NCBI GenBank assembly: GCA_028689615.1
Contig: JAQVCV010000018.1
Coordinates: forward strand, 1 to 63,021
DNA from: Bacteroidales bacterium
GTDB lineage: Bacteria; Bacteroidota; Bacteroidia; Bacteroidales; TTA-H9
Reading direction: 5' to 3'
DNA length: 63,021 nt
Shown here: in pieces, positions 44,766 through 54,792 of the stretch
How positions within the stretch are numbered: the first letter of the stretch is position 1
How the letters are laid out: each line of letters begins with the position of its first letter
Translations under genes and position numbers: made by a program
Notes under the pieces: generated by a model
What the model saw: the letters and a program-made list of their open reading frames with translations, nothing else
Told to the model about the DNA's origin: nothing
Databases searched by the model: none

Positions 44766-44773
44766 TAAATTTG
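44766..44773 (+). promoter_or_regulatory. Probable -7 box for purA
   Basis: TAAATTTG matches TAnnTTTG exactly. It would start transcription near 44780, about 87 nt before purA. A weaker TAAAATTG at 44852-44859 would give an almost leaderless transcript. Confidence 0.5.
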
Positions 44774-44783
44774 CATTGAATAA

Positions 44784-44837
44784 CGTCTGTCAATAGACGG
44801 TTAATCGTTCGGTAATGGATTACCGAACATTTTTTTG
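44784..44837 (+). promoter_or_regulatory. purA leader hairpins / possible attenuator
   Basis: CGTCT/AGACG (44784-44799) is followed by a 9-bp stem GTTCGGTAA/TTACCGAAC with loop TGGA (44807-44828) and then ATTTTTTTG. This has the form of an intrinsic terminator inside the leader. If the 44766 box is not used, it is simply the terminator of the Fur-family gene. Confidence 0.55.
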
Positions 44838-44866
44838 TTTATCAGCATCTTTAAAATTGTCAATCT

Positions 44867-46159
44867 ATGAAAGTTGATGTTCTCCTTGGCCTCCAATGGG
44901 GTGACGAGGGAAAAGGAAAAATTGTGGATGTTTTGGCTCCACGTTACGATGTAATTGCCAGATTTCAAGGGGGGCCCAATGCCGGCCATACTATCAAGGC
45001 AGGCGATCGCAAAATTGTGCTTCACACCATTCCCTCTGGTATTCTTTTTCCCGAAACTACCAATCTGATTGGTAATGGAGTAATTATCGATCCGTTAATA
45101 ATGCTCAAGGAAATCAACGATTTAAAGGAGGTGGGGATCGATGCCCCTGCTCATTTGTTGGTAAGCCGAAAAGCTCACCTGATTCTTCCCAGCCACCGTC
45201 TTCTTGATGCTGTGCAGGAAATTAATCGAGGTGATGGGAAAATTGGAAGCACTCTGAAGGGAATCGGTCCAACCTACACCGATAAAATAGCCAGGCAAGG
45301 AATGAGAATCGGTGAATTTCACGAACCAGGTTTCATGCAAAACTACCAGAAACACCGTGATGCTCATCTGCGAATGGCTGACCAATACAGAGTGAATAGT
45401 TCTGACCTTAAGTTCGATGGTTTCGATTTCGATACCTATGAGAGAAACTGGCTGGAAGCTCTGAAAACCATTTGCGAGATTGAACAGGTTGACGGAGAGT
45501 ATTTTGTACATCGTAGTTTGTGGAATCAAAAATCGATCCTGGCTGAAGGGGCACAGGGTACCATGCTCGACATCGACTTTGGTTCCTATCCTTTTGTAAC
45601 CTCTTCCAACACCATAACCGCTGGAGTTTGTACGGGTTTAGGATTAGCACCTGCTAATATTGGTCGTGTTTTCGGAATCGTAAAAGCCTATTGTACACGC
45701 GTTGGTAGCGGCCCTTTCCCAACTGAACTTCACAATGAAATGGGTGAGTTGCTTAGAAAGACAGGTCATGAATACGGATCAACCACCGGACGCCCACGCC
45801 GTTGTGGCTGGCTCGACCTTGTAGCACTTAAATATTCAGTGATGATGAATGGCGTTACCCACATATTTCTTACTAAAGCCGATGTGTTAAGCGTTGTCGA
45901 TTCAATTGGTGTAGGGACTGGATACCAGCGTGATGGTGAAGAATTTGATACCATGCCTTTCAACCAGCAGGATCTGCAACCTGTACTCATAAAAAGGCAT
46001 GGTTGGAATAAAGATATCTCACAGGCTACCTGCTCACAGGAGTTGCCTGAGCAACTGCACGATTATATCAGAATGATTGAACAGGAAACAGGAGTTCCTG
46101 TGTCTATTGTTTCGGTTGGCCCTGACAGGGCTCAGACAGTTTTTACAAGAGGTTTTTAA
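44867..46159 (+). CDS. purA: Adenylosuccinate synthetase
   Basis: PurA joins IMP and aspartate with GTP to give adenylosuccinate on the way to AMP. The 430-residue protein has GLQWGDEGKGKIVD (P-loop, residues 7-20), GGPNAGHT, SHRLLDA, GSTLKGIGPTY, EGAQGTMLDIDFG, RVGSGPFPTE and TGRPRRCGWLD, all at standard places. It is monocistronic and converges with infB across a strong bidirectional terminator. Confidence 0.97.
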   Translation: MKVDVLLGLQWGDEGKGKIVDVLAPRYDVIARFQGGPNAGHTIKAGDRKIVLHTIPSGILFPETTNLIGNGVIIDPLIMLKEINDLKEVGIDAPAHLLVSRKAHLILPSHRLLDAVQEINRGDGKIGSTLKGIGPTYTDKIARQGMRIGEFHEPGFMQNYQKHRDAHLRMADQYRVNSSDLKFDGFDFDTYERNWLEALKTICEIEQVDGEYFVHRSLWNQKSILAEGAQGTMLDIDFGSYPFVTSSNTITAGVCTGLGLAPANIGRVFGIVKAYCTRVGSGPFPTELHNEMGELLRKTGHEYGSTTGRPRRCGWLDLVALKYSVMMNGVTHIFLTKADVLSVVDSIGVGTGYQRDGEEFDTMPFNQQDLQPVLIKRHGWNKDISQATCSQELPEQLHDYIRMIEQETGVPVSIVSVGPDRAQTVFTRGF

Positions 46160-46271
46160 GTTTCTTTACTGCTGCGCTTTTGAATGTTGTTGAGCTATCG
46201 CAGCCTTGAGGCTTTGTTTTACTGAGATTTTTGCATTTTTTTAGCTCTACTTTTAATCGTCTGTTTGCAAA

Positions 46272-46305
46272 AGAAAAGCCTGACCAAAATTGGTCAGGCT
46301 TTTCT
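46272..46305. terminator. Bidirectional terminator between purA and infB
   Basis: Perfect 15-bp stem AGAAAAGCCTGACCA/TGGTCAGGCTTTTCT with a 4-nt loop, bounded by T-rich on one side and A-rich on the other, so it can work in both directions. Confidence 0.85.
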
Positions 46306-46328
46306 TTATTTGAAGTGGTACCAAAGGT

Positions 46329-49300
46329 TTATTTCGGACTAATAGTTCTTTTAACTTCCACTTGTTCAAATCCTTCAACAATGTCTCCAACTTTAATGTC
46401 GTTAAAGTTTTCGATATTAAGACCACATTCTTGTCCGATTTTTGCCTCTTTTACATCATCTTTGAATCGTTTGAGAGATCCAAGGTTACCGGTATAAACC
46501 ACGATACCGTCTCTGATAATTCTAACTTTTGTGTTGCGGTAAATGGTTCCGTCCAGCACAAAGCAACCGGCAATATTACCAACCTTACTGATTTTGAAAA
46601 CCTCTCTGATTTCAAGATTGCAGAGGATTTTTTCTTCAATTTTTGGAGCCAGCATACCTACTATGGCATCCTTAATCTCCTCAATGGCAGTGTAGATGAT
46701 AGAATAGATTCGGATATCGATTTGTTCCTGTTCAGCAAGTTTTCTGGCACTTGACGATGGACGAACCTGGAATCCGATGATAACAGCATTGGAAGCAGAA
46801 GCCAACATCACGTCGGTTTCAGTTACCTGTCCAACAGATTTATGAATAACGTTCACCTGAACCTCTTCATTCGATAATTTCAGCAGCGAGTCGGCCAATG
46901 CCTCAACCGAACCATCCACATCTCCTTTAACAATAAGATTGAGCTCTTTGAAATCGCCAATCGCGATGCGTCGTCCAATTTCATCGAGGGTAATGTGTTT
47001 TTGAGTGCGCAGACCTTGTTCACGTTGAAGCTGCAACCTCTTGGATGAAATGTTTTTTGCTTCACGTTCGTCAAGCATTACATTGAATTTATCACCGGCC
47101 TGAGGAGCTCCGTTAAGTCCTAACAAGAGAACAGGAGTAGAGGGCCCGGCTTTTTTGAGAGCTTGATTTCTCTCGTTGTACATGGCTTTAACCTTTCCAA
47201 GTGTGGTTCCTGCAAGCACCAGATCCCCAATTTTCAGGGTTCCTGACTGAACTAAAACTGTGGCAAGGTATCCACGGCCTTTGTCAAGCGAAGATTCAAT
47301 GATGGTTCCAACTGCAGGTTTGTTAGGGTTGGCCTGCAAATCTAGCAGCTCCGCTTCTAATAGAACCTTTTCAAGCAGCAGATCGATGTTAATACCATTT
47401 TTAGCTGAAATTTCCTGGCTTTGGTATTTGCCACCCCAATCTTCAACAAGAATATTCATTTGCGCAAGTTCTTCCTTGACTTTTTCCGGTTGAGCGTTTG
47501 GTTTGTCTATCTTGTTTATTGCAAATATCATAGGTACACCAGCTGCTTGAGCATGGTTGATGGCTTCTTTGGTCTGAGGCATCACGTTGTCATCGGCGGC
47601 AATAACTATGATGGCAATGTCGGTAACTTTAGCTCCACGCGCACGCATAGCCGTGAATGCTTCGTGACCTGGCGTGTCGAGAAAAGTAATTTTCTTTTCT
47701 TTGTTCACCTGAACTTCATATGCTCCGATATGTTGTGTGATACCACCTGCTTCACCTGCTACAACGTTGGTATTGCGGATGTAATCGAGGAGCTTGGTCT
47801 TCCCATGGTCCACGTGACCCATCACTGTAACAATGGGATGACGTGGTTCCAGTGATGCTGGATCATCTTCAGATTCAAGTTCATTCATAGCTTCTTGAAC
47901 GTCGGCACTTACAAATTCGGTTTTGTACCCAAACTCATCGGCCACCACGTTGATGGTTTCAGCATCAAGGCGCTGATTGATTGATACAAACAATCCCAAG
48001 GACATACAGGTCGAGATTACCTCGTTTACATGAATATCCATCATAGTAGCCAGTTCGTTTGCAGTAACAAACTCAGTCACTTTCAGAACCATTTTGTCAG
48101 CTTCCATTTTGTTGTGCTCTTCGGCCAACTTTTCAGATGCTGCGTCGCGCTTATGCTTGCGGTGTTTTGAGGCTTTCGATTTCCCTCCGGTAGTTAAACG
48201 GGCAAGAGTCTCCTTGATCTGCTTTTCGATTTCTTCTTCAGTAAGCTCAACCTTTGGAGCGTCTCTTCTCCCTTTTTTCTCATTAGGAACTTTGTCCTTC
48301 AGTAATTTAGGTTTGAATTTTTCGCGATTCTCACTTGGCTTACCAGGAGTTTGGGTTCCGGCGGGCTGCCCTGGTTTGGGTTGACCAGTACCGGGTTGTC
48401 CCTGACGATTCTGACCACCCTGAGGTTGACGCTGTTGGCCACCACCAGCAGTACCCTGCTTTTGAGGCTGATCGGCAGTTCCTTCTTCGCCTTGTTTGAT
48501 CCTCTTTCTTTTTTTCTTCTTCGATTTACTAACCCTGTCGTCAGACGACGAGGCAACCGGCTTCCGTTTTTCAAGCGTGGGTTTCTTCGTTTCAGGCAAC
48601 TGTATAGTTCCAAGAATGGTGGGACCTTCCAGTTTCTTGAATGTGGTTTTGATGAAGTTGTCGGGCAGTTTTTCTTCCGGTTTCTCTGTTTCAGCCTTAA
48701 CTGTTTCAACTGTTTTTTGCTCAGCAATTGCTTTTGATTCTACTGTGGTCTGTTCATCAACTTTAACTTCAGCCTCTGTTTTTTGATCAGTCGGTGCTGC
48801 TATTTCCCTTTGCAAATCCTCTTTAGGTTTTTCTTCCTTCTGATTGTCTTGTTCTTGAACTTGCGGCGATACCTTGGGCTCAAGAGCAGGCTGACTCGTT
48901 GTTTCTGTAACCACATCTACTGTAGTGGGAACTGGTTCAGGGATTTCATGCACAGGCTTGCTTTCAGGTTGTGGTGTGAAAGCTTGTTCAACAACGGGTT
49001 GTTCTTTGGCTTTCTGTTCAATCTGATCCGAAACCGGCAATTCAGTTTCTGTATGAATTGGCTTAGCTGGAGCCTGTTTCATCTGATGCTTCGGCTCTTT
49101 TGGGTGTTTGGGCCCCCTATGGTGTCCTGTGGAATAATCGGTTAATTCAATTTTTCCCAGAATCACCGGACCGGTCAATTCGGGAGCTTTAATTTCTGGC
49201 ATTACCTCAGGAGCAGGCTCAGGCTGATTTTGTTCTTTTACAACAACCTCTTGTGTTGTTACCACAGCAGGCTCTGTATGTTTAATCTCCTTCTCAACCT

Positions 49301-49751
49301 GACCTTCGGTTTGAACCGGAATGGTAGTTTCGGTGCTTGTCGGAGTATCTACTGCAAGGTGGGTATCATTGAGTTTCTCCGGTTGATTCTCGGGTTGTGG
49401 TTGTGTTTGTTTTTTCCCTTTTTCAACCTCAGCAGGGCCGATTTGGGTATTTTTGATCATCAACTCTTTGAGTTCAGCCTCAGGTTCTTCTTCGGGGCGC
49501 ACTTCTTTTTTGGGCTGGACTATGGGTTCGCGTTTGTTGTATTCCAGTTCAATTTTGGAGGCAACGCGTTTTGCCTTCATGTCAGAAGCGAACTCCTTAA
49601 CCAGAATGTCAAACAATTCTGAAGGTATTTTGGTGTTCGGACCTCCATCTATCTTGTGTCCTTTTTTTGCCAGGACTTCAACGATGGTTTGGATGCTCAC
49701 GTTGAACTCTGCTGCTGCCTTTGACAGGCGTGTCGAGGTTTTTTCTGACAT
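46329..49751 (-). CDS. infB: Translation initiation factor IF-2
   Basis: IF-2 brings fMet-tRNA to the ribosome. The product (1140 residues from ATG 49751) is longer than in Escherichia coli because of a Pro/Glu/Gln/Lys-rich, low-complexity N-terminal half (about 60-560), preceded by an IF2N-like module ([18 protein letters not shown]). The GTPase domain follows with G1 [13 protein letters not shown]3 DTPGHEAF and G4 NKIDKP, then domains II-IV. The frame runs on to 49835, overlapping nusA, but MSEKTSTRL at 49751 is the family start. Third gene of rimP-nusA-infB. Confidence 0.96.
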   Translation of the reverse strand: MSEKTSTRLSKAAAEFNVSIQTIVEVLAKKGHKIDGGPNTKIPSELFDILVKEFASDMKAKRVASKIELEYNKREPIVQPKKEVRPEEEPEAELKELMIKNTQIGPAEVEKGKKQTQPQPENQPEKLNDTHLAVDTPTSTETTIPVQTEGQVEKEIKHTEPAVVTTQEVVVKEQNQPEPAPEVMPEIKAPELTGPVILGKIELTDYSTGHHRGPKHPKEPKHQMKQAPAKPIHTETELPVSDQIEQKAKEQPVVEQAFTPQPESKPVHEIPEPVPTTVDVVTETTSQPALEPKVSPQVQEQDNQKEEKPKEDLQREIAAPTDQKTEAEVKVDEQTTVESKAIAEQKTVETVKAETEKPEEKLPDNFIKTTFKKLEGPTILGTIQLPETKKPTLEKRKPVASSSDDRVSKSKKKKRKRIKQGEEGTADQPQKQGTAGGGQQRQPQGGQNRQGQPGTGQPKPGQPAGTQTPGKPSENREKFKPKLLKDKVPNEKKGRRDAPKVELTEEEIEKQIKETLARLTTGGKSKASKHRKHKRDAASEKLAEEHNKMEADKMVLKVTEFVTANELATMMDIHVNEVISTCMSLGLFVSINQRLDAETINVVADEFGYKTEFVSADVQEAMNELESEDDPASLEPRHPIVTVMGHVDHGKTKLLDYIRNTNVVAGEAGGITQHIGAYEVQVNKEKKITFLDTPGHEAFTAMRARGAKVTDIAIIVIAADDNVMPQTKEAINHAQAAGVPMIFAINKIDKPNAQPEKVKEELAQMNILVEDWGGKYQSQEISAKNGINIDLLLEKVLLEAELLDLQANPNKPAVGTIIESSLDKGRGYLATVLVQSGTLKIGDLVLAGTTLGKVKAMYNERNQALKKAGPSTPVLLLGLNGAPQAGDKFNVMLDEREAKNISSKRLQLQREQGLRTQKHITLDEIGRRIAIGDFKELNLIVKGDVDGSVEALADSLLKLSNEEVQVNVIHKSVGQVTETDVMLASASNAVIIGFQVRPSSSARKLAEQEQIDIRIYSIIYTAIEEIKDAIVGMLAPKIEEKILCNLEIREVFKISKVGNIAGCFVLDGTIYRNTKVRIIRDGIVVYTGNLGSLKRFKDDVKEAKIGQECGLNIENFNDIKVGDIVEGFEQVEVKRTISPK

Positions 49752-49827
49752 ATCTTCCTTGAAATGGTTCCTAAAAAATCGTATATTACTAATAAATGAA
49801 GTGCTTAATCGGTCGAGGAGAGTTTTT

Positions 49828-51063
49828 TTACTCAAATTCAGCTTGTAAAATTCTTAAAACGTCAGCAATGGTTTCTTCTTCAAGGTCGGTCCGTTTGGCA
49901 AGTTCCTGAACGGGGTAATTGAGCACGCTGCGGGCAGTGTCAAGTCCGATTGACATCAGCGCATCAATAATCCACTGCTCAATTTCATCCGAGAATTCCT
50001 GAAGATCAACATCATCATAATCACTTTCAGTATCCCTGAATACATCAATTTCATAACCGGTAAGTTTGCCTGCCAATTTAATGTTGTATCCGCCTTTTCC
50101 AATTGCCAGCGATACCTGCTCGGCTTTCATGAAGACTTCTGCTTTGGTTGATCCTTCTTCGATATTGATGTTGGTAATTTTTGCAGGACTTAAGGCACGG
50201 GCGATGTACAACTGTGGATTGGTCGTGAAATTGATAACGTCGATATTCTCGTTCTTTAACTCCCTGACGATACCATGAATACGACTCCCTTTCATCCCAA
50301 CACATGCACCTACAGGATCAATCCTGTCGTCGTAAGATTCGACTGCAACTTTGGCTCTTTCACCTGGAACCCTGACGATTTTCTTTATGGTGATTAATCC
50401 GTCATAAACTTCAGGGACTTCCAATTCAAACAAACGTTCAAGAAAGACTGGCGAGGTACGCGACAGAATAATGGTGGGCTGGTTGTTTTTCAGATCCACA
50501 CGATGTACGACAGCTCTGATGCTGTCGCCTTTTCTGTAATGATCGCCTGGAATTTGCTCACTTCTTGGGAGAACCAGTTCAATGTTCTCGTCGTCTAATA
50601 CCAGAATCTCCTTTTTCCATGCCTGATAAACTTCGCCAGTGATAATTTCTCCGACACGGTCTTTATATTTCTTGAAAACATTGTCTTTCTCAAATTCCTG
50701 AACTTTACTGATCAGGTTTTGGCGGATGGCCAGAATATCGCGGCGACCGAAATCCCCCATTTTTATCTCTTCCGAAACCTCTTCTCCTATCTCGAAGTCA
50801 GGTTCAATTTTAATGGCCTCTGAATACGGAATCTCTTTATTCTCGTCAGAAACTGCGCCATCTTCAACTACTATCCGGTTACGCCAAATCTCAAGATCAC
50901 CCTTGTCAATGTTCACGATGATGTCGAAGTTCTCATCCGAACCATAACGCTTGGCTAGCATGTGCCTGAATACGTCTTCCAGAATTCTCATCATCGTTTC
51001 ACGATCGATGTTCTTAAATTCTTTAAACTCTGAAAACGTGGCTACTAAATTAATATGTTCCAT
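49828..51063 (-). CDS. nusA: Transcription termination/antitermination factor NusA
   Basis: The 411-residue protein has the N-terminal RNA-polymerase-binding domain, S1 domain (about 130-200; [18 protein letters not shown]), then KH1/KH2 ([26 protein letters not shown] and [22 protein letters not shown]). It ends after one helix-hairpin segment (near residue 365-405) and lacks the longer C-terminal repeats of enterobacterial NusA, as is usual in Bacteroidota. It follows rimP by 29 nt. Confidence 0.96.
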   Translation of the reverse strand: MEHINLVATFSEFKEFKNIDRETMMRILEDVFRHMLAKRYGSDENFDIIVNIDKGDLEIWRNRIVVEDGAVSDENKEIPYSEAIKIEPDFEIGEEVSEEIKMGDFGRRDILAIRQNLISKVQEFEKDNVFKKYKDRVGEIITGEVYQAWKKEILVLDDENIELVLPRSEQIPGDHYRKGDSIRAVVHRVDLKNNQPTIILSRTSPVFLERLFELEVPEVYDGLITIKKIVRVPGERAKVAVESYDDRIDPVGACVGMKGSRIHGIVRELKNENIDVINFTTNPQLYIARALSPAKITNINIEEGSTKAEVFMKAEQVSLAIGKGGYNIKLAGKLTGYEIDVFRDTESDYDDVDLQEFSDEIEQWIIDALMSIGLDTARSVLNYPVQELAKRTDLEEETIADVLRILQAEFE

Positions 51064-51092
51064 TTCTATGAACTGACTTTATTGTAATTCAA

Positions 51093-51554
51093 CTATTTAA
51101 AAGATATCACCACCGTGGCTTTCTGAATTTCGCTGTATGCGATGGTTTTGATTTCGTTTTTCTTGATGTTCTTGTTATTTATCTTTTCAATTACAACTTT
51201 CTCAAGTGTGATGGTTTCATCGTTGGCTTCAGTTAGCTTCCCATCATGTTTTTGACCGTCGGTTAGCTCTACTGCAAGGGTGCGCCCTTGGTTCTTTTTG
51301 TATTGCCTGGTGAATTTCAACGGCTCGTCAATACCGGCCGATGTCACCGTAAGTTCAAAATCTTCCGTTTCCCTGTCAAGGTTTGATTCAACAAACCTGC
51401 TTAAAGCTACACAATCGTCTATCCCAACCAAATCGTCGCCATCAATTATGACAGATATCCTGTTCACGGGTTTTACCCTGACATCAGTTAAAAACAGACT
51501 TTTTCCCTCTAAAAATTGATGAGCTAATTCGATAATTTTGATTCTTTCTATCAA
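51093..51554 (-). CDS. rimP: Ribosome maturation factor RimP
   Basis: RimP is needed for 30S subunit maturation. The 153-residue protein has the N-terminal domain with DDLVGIDDCVALSRFVESNLD, ELTVTSAGIDEPL, RQYKKNQGRTL and a C-terminal SH3-like part. It is the first gene of the rimP-nusA-infB operon and has a leader with a terminator-like hairpin. Confidence 0.93.
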   Translation of the reverse strand: MIERIKIIELAHQFLEGKSLFLTDVRVKPVNRISVIIDGDDLVGIDDCVALSRFVESNLDRETEDFELTVTSAGIDEPLKFTRQYKKNQGRTLAVELTDGQKHDGKLTEANDETITLEKVVIEKINNKNIKKNEIKTIAYSEIQKATVVISFK

Positions 51555-51600
51555 AGTATGTTACTTTTATAAATTATAAATCATTGAAAATCCGACTAAT

Positions 51601-51623
51601 AAAAGAGGGGACTTGCTGTCCCC
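51601..51623 (-). promoter_or_regulatory. Terminator-like hairpin in the rimP-nusA-infB leader
   Basis: On the minus strand GGGGAC-AGCAA-GTCCCC (51623-51607) is followed by TCTTTTATT. It lies 47 nt before the rimP ATG and downstream of the TATCTTTG box. A second stem (CGATTGGT/ACCAATCG, 51642-51659) precedes it. The position suggests attenuation. Confidence 0.6.
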
Positions 51624-51670
51624 CCGAAGTATTTTCCGGTACGATTGGTCAACCAATCGGAAATTCGCTG

Positions 51671-51678
51671 CAAAGATA
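51671..51678 (-). promoter_or_regulatory. Probable -7 box for rimP-nusA-infB
   Basis: On the minus strand TATCTTTG matches TAnnTTTG; TTG about 23 nt further upstream can be the -33 element. Transcription would start near 51662, giving a 108-nt leader. Confidence 0.55.
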
Positions 51679-51792
51679 ATTCTTTTTACCTATCGTTGTA
51701 ACAATGAGTTCCATTTTTTTGAATTTATTTTGCAATATGGACTGCCTGATTTGTGGCCAAGTGTTACAGAAAGGGGGTGGGATATGTTTTTA

Positions 51793-51800
51793 TAAATTTG
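51793..51800 (+). promoter_or_regulatory. Possible -7 box for the response regulator gene
   Basis: TAAATTTG matches TAnnTTTG, but it leaves a leader of only about 8 nt before ATG 51815 and no -33 element is clear. Confidence 0.35.
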
Positions 51801-51814
51801 CAAAAAGTTTTTTT

Positions 51815-52975
51815 ATGCCCAGAATACTAATTATTGACGACGAAAGAGCAATTAGGAACACTTTACGTGATATCCTTGAATACGAAAAATATGCGGTTGA
51901 TGATGCAGCTAATGCTGCTGATGGCATCGAGCTGATACACCAAAACGAGTACGATGTTGTGATGTGCGATATTAAGATGCCTGGAATGGACGGTATTGAG
52001 GCTCTGAAGAAAATTCAAACAATTTCTGATGTTCCTGTTATAATGATTTCCGGACATGGCAACATCGATACAGCTGTTGAGGCTATAAAAATCGGGGCTT
52101 ACGACTACATCAGCAAACCTCCTGATTTAAACAGACTTTTAGTAACGGTAAGAAACGCAATTGATAAAGTAAGCCTTGTTTCACAAACCAAGGTATTGAA
52201 AAAGAAACTCGATATTCGTTTCCAAATAGTTGGGGAGTCAAAACCAATTCTTGATATTTTCGGCATGATCGAAAAGGTGGCTTCTACAAATGCCAGGGTG
52301 TTGATTACCGGAGAGAATGGCAGTGGGAAAGAGTTGGTGGCGAGAGCTATTCACCAAGGTAGCAACAGGTCTGGTGCCCCATTTATTGAAGTTAATTGTG
52401 CTGCTATTCCCTCAGAACTTATCGAGAGCCAATTGTTTGGGCACGAAAAGGGTTCGTTTACCTCGGCCATCAAACAGCGTAAAGGTGATTTTGAATTGGC
52501 CTCCGGTGGAACGATTTTTCTTGATGAGATAGGCGATATGGGGCTTGCTGCCCAGGCAAAGGTTTTAAGGGTTCTTCAGGAAAATAAATTAACCAGAGTA
52601 GGAGGGGAGAAAGAAATTGTGGTGGATGTCCGCGTGATTGCTGCTACCAACAAGGATCTTCGGAAAGAGATTGAAAAAGGGAATTTCAGAGAAGACTTAT
52701 ACCATCGGTTGAGTGTTATTCTTATCAGGGTTCCATCACTTTCAGAGAGACGCGAGGATATCCCATTGTTAATTAACCATTTTAACCAAATTGTAGCCGA
52801 AGGGATGGGCCGACAACCTCTCTGTTTTGATCCGGAGGCTATCGAAAAGCTAAGTCATTTGTCGTGGTCAGGCAACGTCAGAGAACTGCGTAATGTGGTT
52901 GAGAGGCTGGCTATACTCTGTGATAATAAGGTAACGGGGAGCGATGTTGATCGTTTCGCCTCGCCTCTTCATTAA
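51815..52975 (+). CDS. NtrC-like response regulator without DNA-binding domain
   Basis: From ATG 51815 the product has 386 residues: a receiver domain (phosphoacceptor Asp52 in MCDIKMPGMDG, Lys101) and a sigma-54 AAA+ domain (Walker A GENGSGKE 166-173, Walker B near 231-241, RELRNVVERL near 365). The GAFTGA loop that contacts sigma-54 reads GSFTSA (213-218). The protein ends right after the AAA+ lid, without the usual Fis-type helix-turn-helix. A sensor kinase is not nearby. The extension to 51704 is upstream of the likely start. Its end overlaps pcm on the other strand by four bases. Confidence 0.82.
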   Translation: MPRILIIDDERAIRNTLRDILEYEKYAVDDAANAADGIELIHQNEYDVVMCDIKMPGMDGIEALKKIQTISDVPVIMISGHGNIDTAVEAIKIGAYDYISKPPDLNRLLVTVRNAIDKVSLVSQTKVLKKKLDIRFQIVGESKPILDIFGMIEKVASTNARVLITGENGSGKELVARAIHQGSNRSGAPFIEVNCAAIPSELIESQLFGHEKGSFTSAIKQRKGDFELASGGTIFLDEIGDMGLAAQAKVLRVLQENKLTRVGGEKEIVVDVRVIAATNKDLRKEIEKGNFREDLYHRLSVILIRVPSLSERREDIPLLINHFNQIVAEGMGRQPLCFDPEAIEKLSHLSWSGNVRELRNVVERLAILCDNKVTGSDVDRFASPLH

Positions 52976-53619
52976 TCCTGAGCCTTGTTCTCGAGCATCG
53001 GAACAAAGAGGAATCCTCCGTAATGCTCTATTGTAGTTGTCCCGTCTTCCCCTTTCTTAATAAGAGTCATTTCCTGGTGATTGCCATCACCAACCGGAAC
53101 AACCATTCGTCCGCCTGGTCTTAGTTGTTGCACCAATGCTTCAGGAATACATGGGGCACCGGCGGTTATCAAAATTTTATCGAAAGGGGCAAAAGCTGGC
53201 AGTCCTTTGTAGCCATCGCCATAAAACAATCGTATCTGGTATCCGATTGACGGGAGAAATGTTTTTGCTTTTTCGAATAGTTTTTTCTGCCTTTCAATGC
53301 TAAAAACTTTGACACCCATTTCTGCCAATACACATGCTTGATATCCACTACCTGTCCCGATTTCCAATACCTTTTCCCTGGGTTTCAGGTCAAGCAGTTG
53401 AGTTTGAAAGGCAACTGTATAGGGCTGGGAAATTGTTTGCCCCGATCCGATTGGAAAAGGTTTGTCCTGATAGGCGAATTCAAGAAATGCAAGGTCGAGA
53501 AAGAGGTGTCGCGGAATTTTTTCGATAGCTGCCAATACTTGCTCGTTGGTGATGCTTTTGGTACGCAGTTGTTCAACGAGTTTCTTCCTCAAACCTTTAT
53601 GTCGAAATGTATCTTGCAT
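52972..53619 (-). CDS. pcm: Protein-L-isoaspartate O-methyltransferase
   Basis: Pcm methylates isoaspartyl residues of aged proteins so that they can revert to aspartate. The 215-residue protein shows GSGQTISQPYTVA (about 58-70), the SAM site VLEIGTGSGYQACVLAEMG (about 83-101) and the C-terminal GGRMVVPVGD. The length is normal. It is divergent from the Gfo/Idh gene and convergent with the regulator. Confidence 0.93.
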   Translation of the reverse strand: MQDTFRHKGLRKKLVEQLRTKSITNEQVLAAIEKIPRHLFLDLAFLEFAYQDKPFPIGSGQTISQPYTVAFQTQLLDLKPREKVLEIGTGSGYQACVLAEMGVKVFSIERQKKLFEKAKTFLPSIGYQIRLFYGDGYKGLPAFAPFDKILITAGAPCIPEALVQQLRPGGRMVVPVGDGNHQEMTLIKKGEDGTTTIEHYGGFLFVPMLENKAQD

Positions 53620-53691
53620 GGATTTTCTTAGTATTAGAGCAGATTAGCGACAGCGAAATTAATAAAAAGAAGCGCATTCGTTTTAAAAATT

Positions 53692-53699
53692 TACCTTTG
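53692..53699 (+). promoter_or_regulatory. Probable -7 box for the oxidoreductase gene
   Basis: TACCTTTG matches TAnnTTTG exactly, with a leader near 47 nt before ATG 53753. Confidence 0.5.
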
Positions 53700-53752
53700 C
53701 ATCCGATTCAAATGCGTGCTATTTCTTATCTTATTTAATATTATTGAGTGTT

Positions 53753-54724
53753 ATGCTGAAAATAGGAGTGCTTGGTGCCGGTCATCTTGGCAAAATTCAT
53801 CTTCGTTGCCTCGCAGCGATTGAAAATTACCACCTTATTGGATTTCATGATCCGGATCCTGCGATTGCTGAAACAGTGGCTGCCGAGTTTGGCCTAAAAG
53901 CTTTTGATTCGCTTCATCAGTTGATCGAAGCTGTGGATGTTGTTGATATCGTGACTCCAACTGTTGCCCATTTTGGCTGCGCAGCTGAAGCGCTGAAAAT
54001 GTCAAAACATGTGTTCATTGAAAAACCCATTGTAACAACTCCTTCTGAAGCCCTCGATTTGATGAAGATAGCTGCTGAGGCCGGCGTTAAGGTTCAAGTA
54101 GGTCATGTTGAGCGCTTTAACCCTGCTTTTATGGCGGCTCGTCAACATCTTAACCAGCCTATGTTTATCGAAACTCATCGGCTGGCTATGTTTAATCCAA
54201 GGGGGACCGATGTGCCTGTAATTCTCGATTTGATGATACACGACATTGATATTGTGCTGAGTGTTGTGAAATCGCCAGTGAAGAGGATTAGCGCCTCTGG
54301 TGTTGCCATAGTCAGCGATACACCCGACATTGCTAATGCCCGCCTTGAGTTTGACAATGGATGTGTGGCCAACCTTACCGCAAGCCGCCTGTCACTTAAA
54401 AATATGCGCAAATCACGGTTCTTTCAGCGCGATGCCTATATCTCGGTTGACTTCCTCTCGAAGGAGTTTGAAATTGTTCGAATAGCCGATTCCGATCCAT
54501 CAAACCCCAACCCATTGGCTATGACTCTTGATTTAGGGAGCGATAAAGGTGTTAAGGAAATCCAGTTTGAGAAGCCTGAAGTAACACCCATAAACGCCAT
54601 CCAAACTGAATTGGCCGAATTTGCACTTTCAATCATCAACGACACACCTCCTCCAGTAACCATCGACGATGGTTATCTTGCCCTGGAAGTGGCTCACCGG
54701 ATCATTAACAAACTCAACAGGTAG
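53753..54724 (+). CDS. Gfo/Idh/MocA family oxidoreductase
   Basis: From ATG 53753 the 323-residue protein has a Rossmann NAD(P) domain (IGVLGAGHLGKIH), the family EKP motif (HVFIEKPIV, about 85-93), and a C-terminal alpha/beta domain with the catalytic-type HDIDIVLSV. The TTG at 53744 is the only upstream start. The substrate is unknown; the downstream polysaccharide sugar transferase suggests a sugar-nucleotide or sugar dehydrogenase, which is inference. Confidence 0.85.
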   Translation: MLKIGVLGAGHLGKIHLRCLAAIENYHLIGFHDPDPAIAETVAAEFGLKAFDSLHQLIEAVDVVDIVTPTVAHFGCAAEALKMSKHVFIEKPIVTTPSEALDLMKIAAEAGVKVQVGHVERFNPAFMAARQHLNQPMFIETHRLAMFNPRGTDVPVILDLMIHDIDIVLSVVKSPVKRISASGVAIVSDTPDIANARLEFDNGCVANLTASRLSLKNMRKSRFFQRDAYISVDFLSKEFEIVRIADSDPSNPNPLAMTLDLGSDKGVKEIQFEKPEVTPINAIQTELAEFALSIINDTPPPVTIDDGYLALEVAHRIINKLNR

Positions 54725-54792
54725 TTTTCTTCTTTTTCTTTAACAATATTCAAACGTTTGCAGCGTTGGGAAACTACCCGATCTGATTTTTT

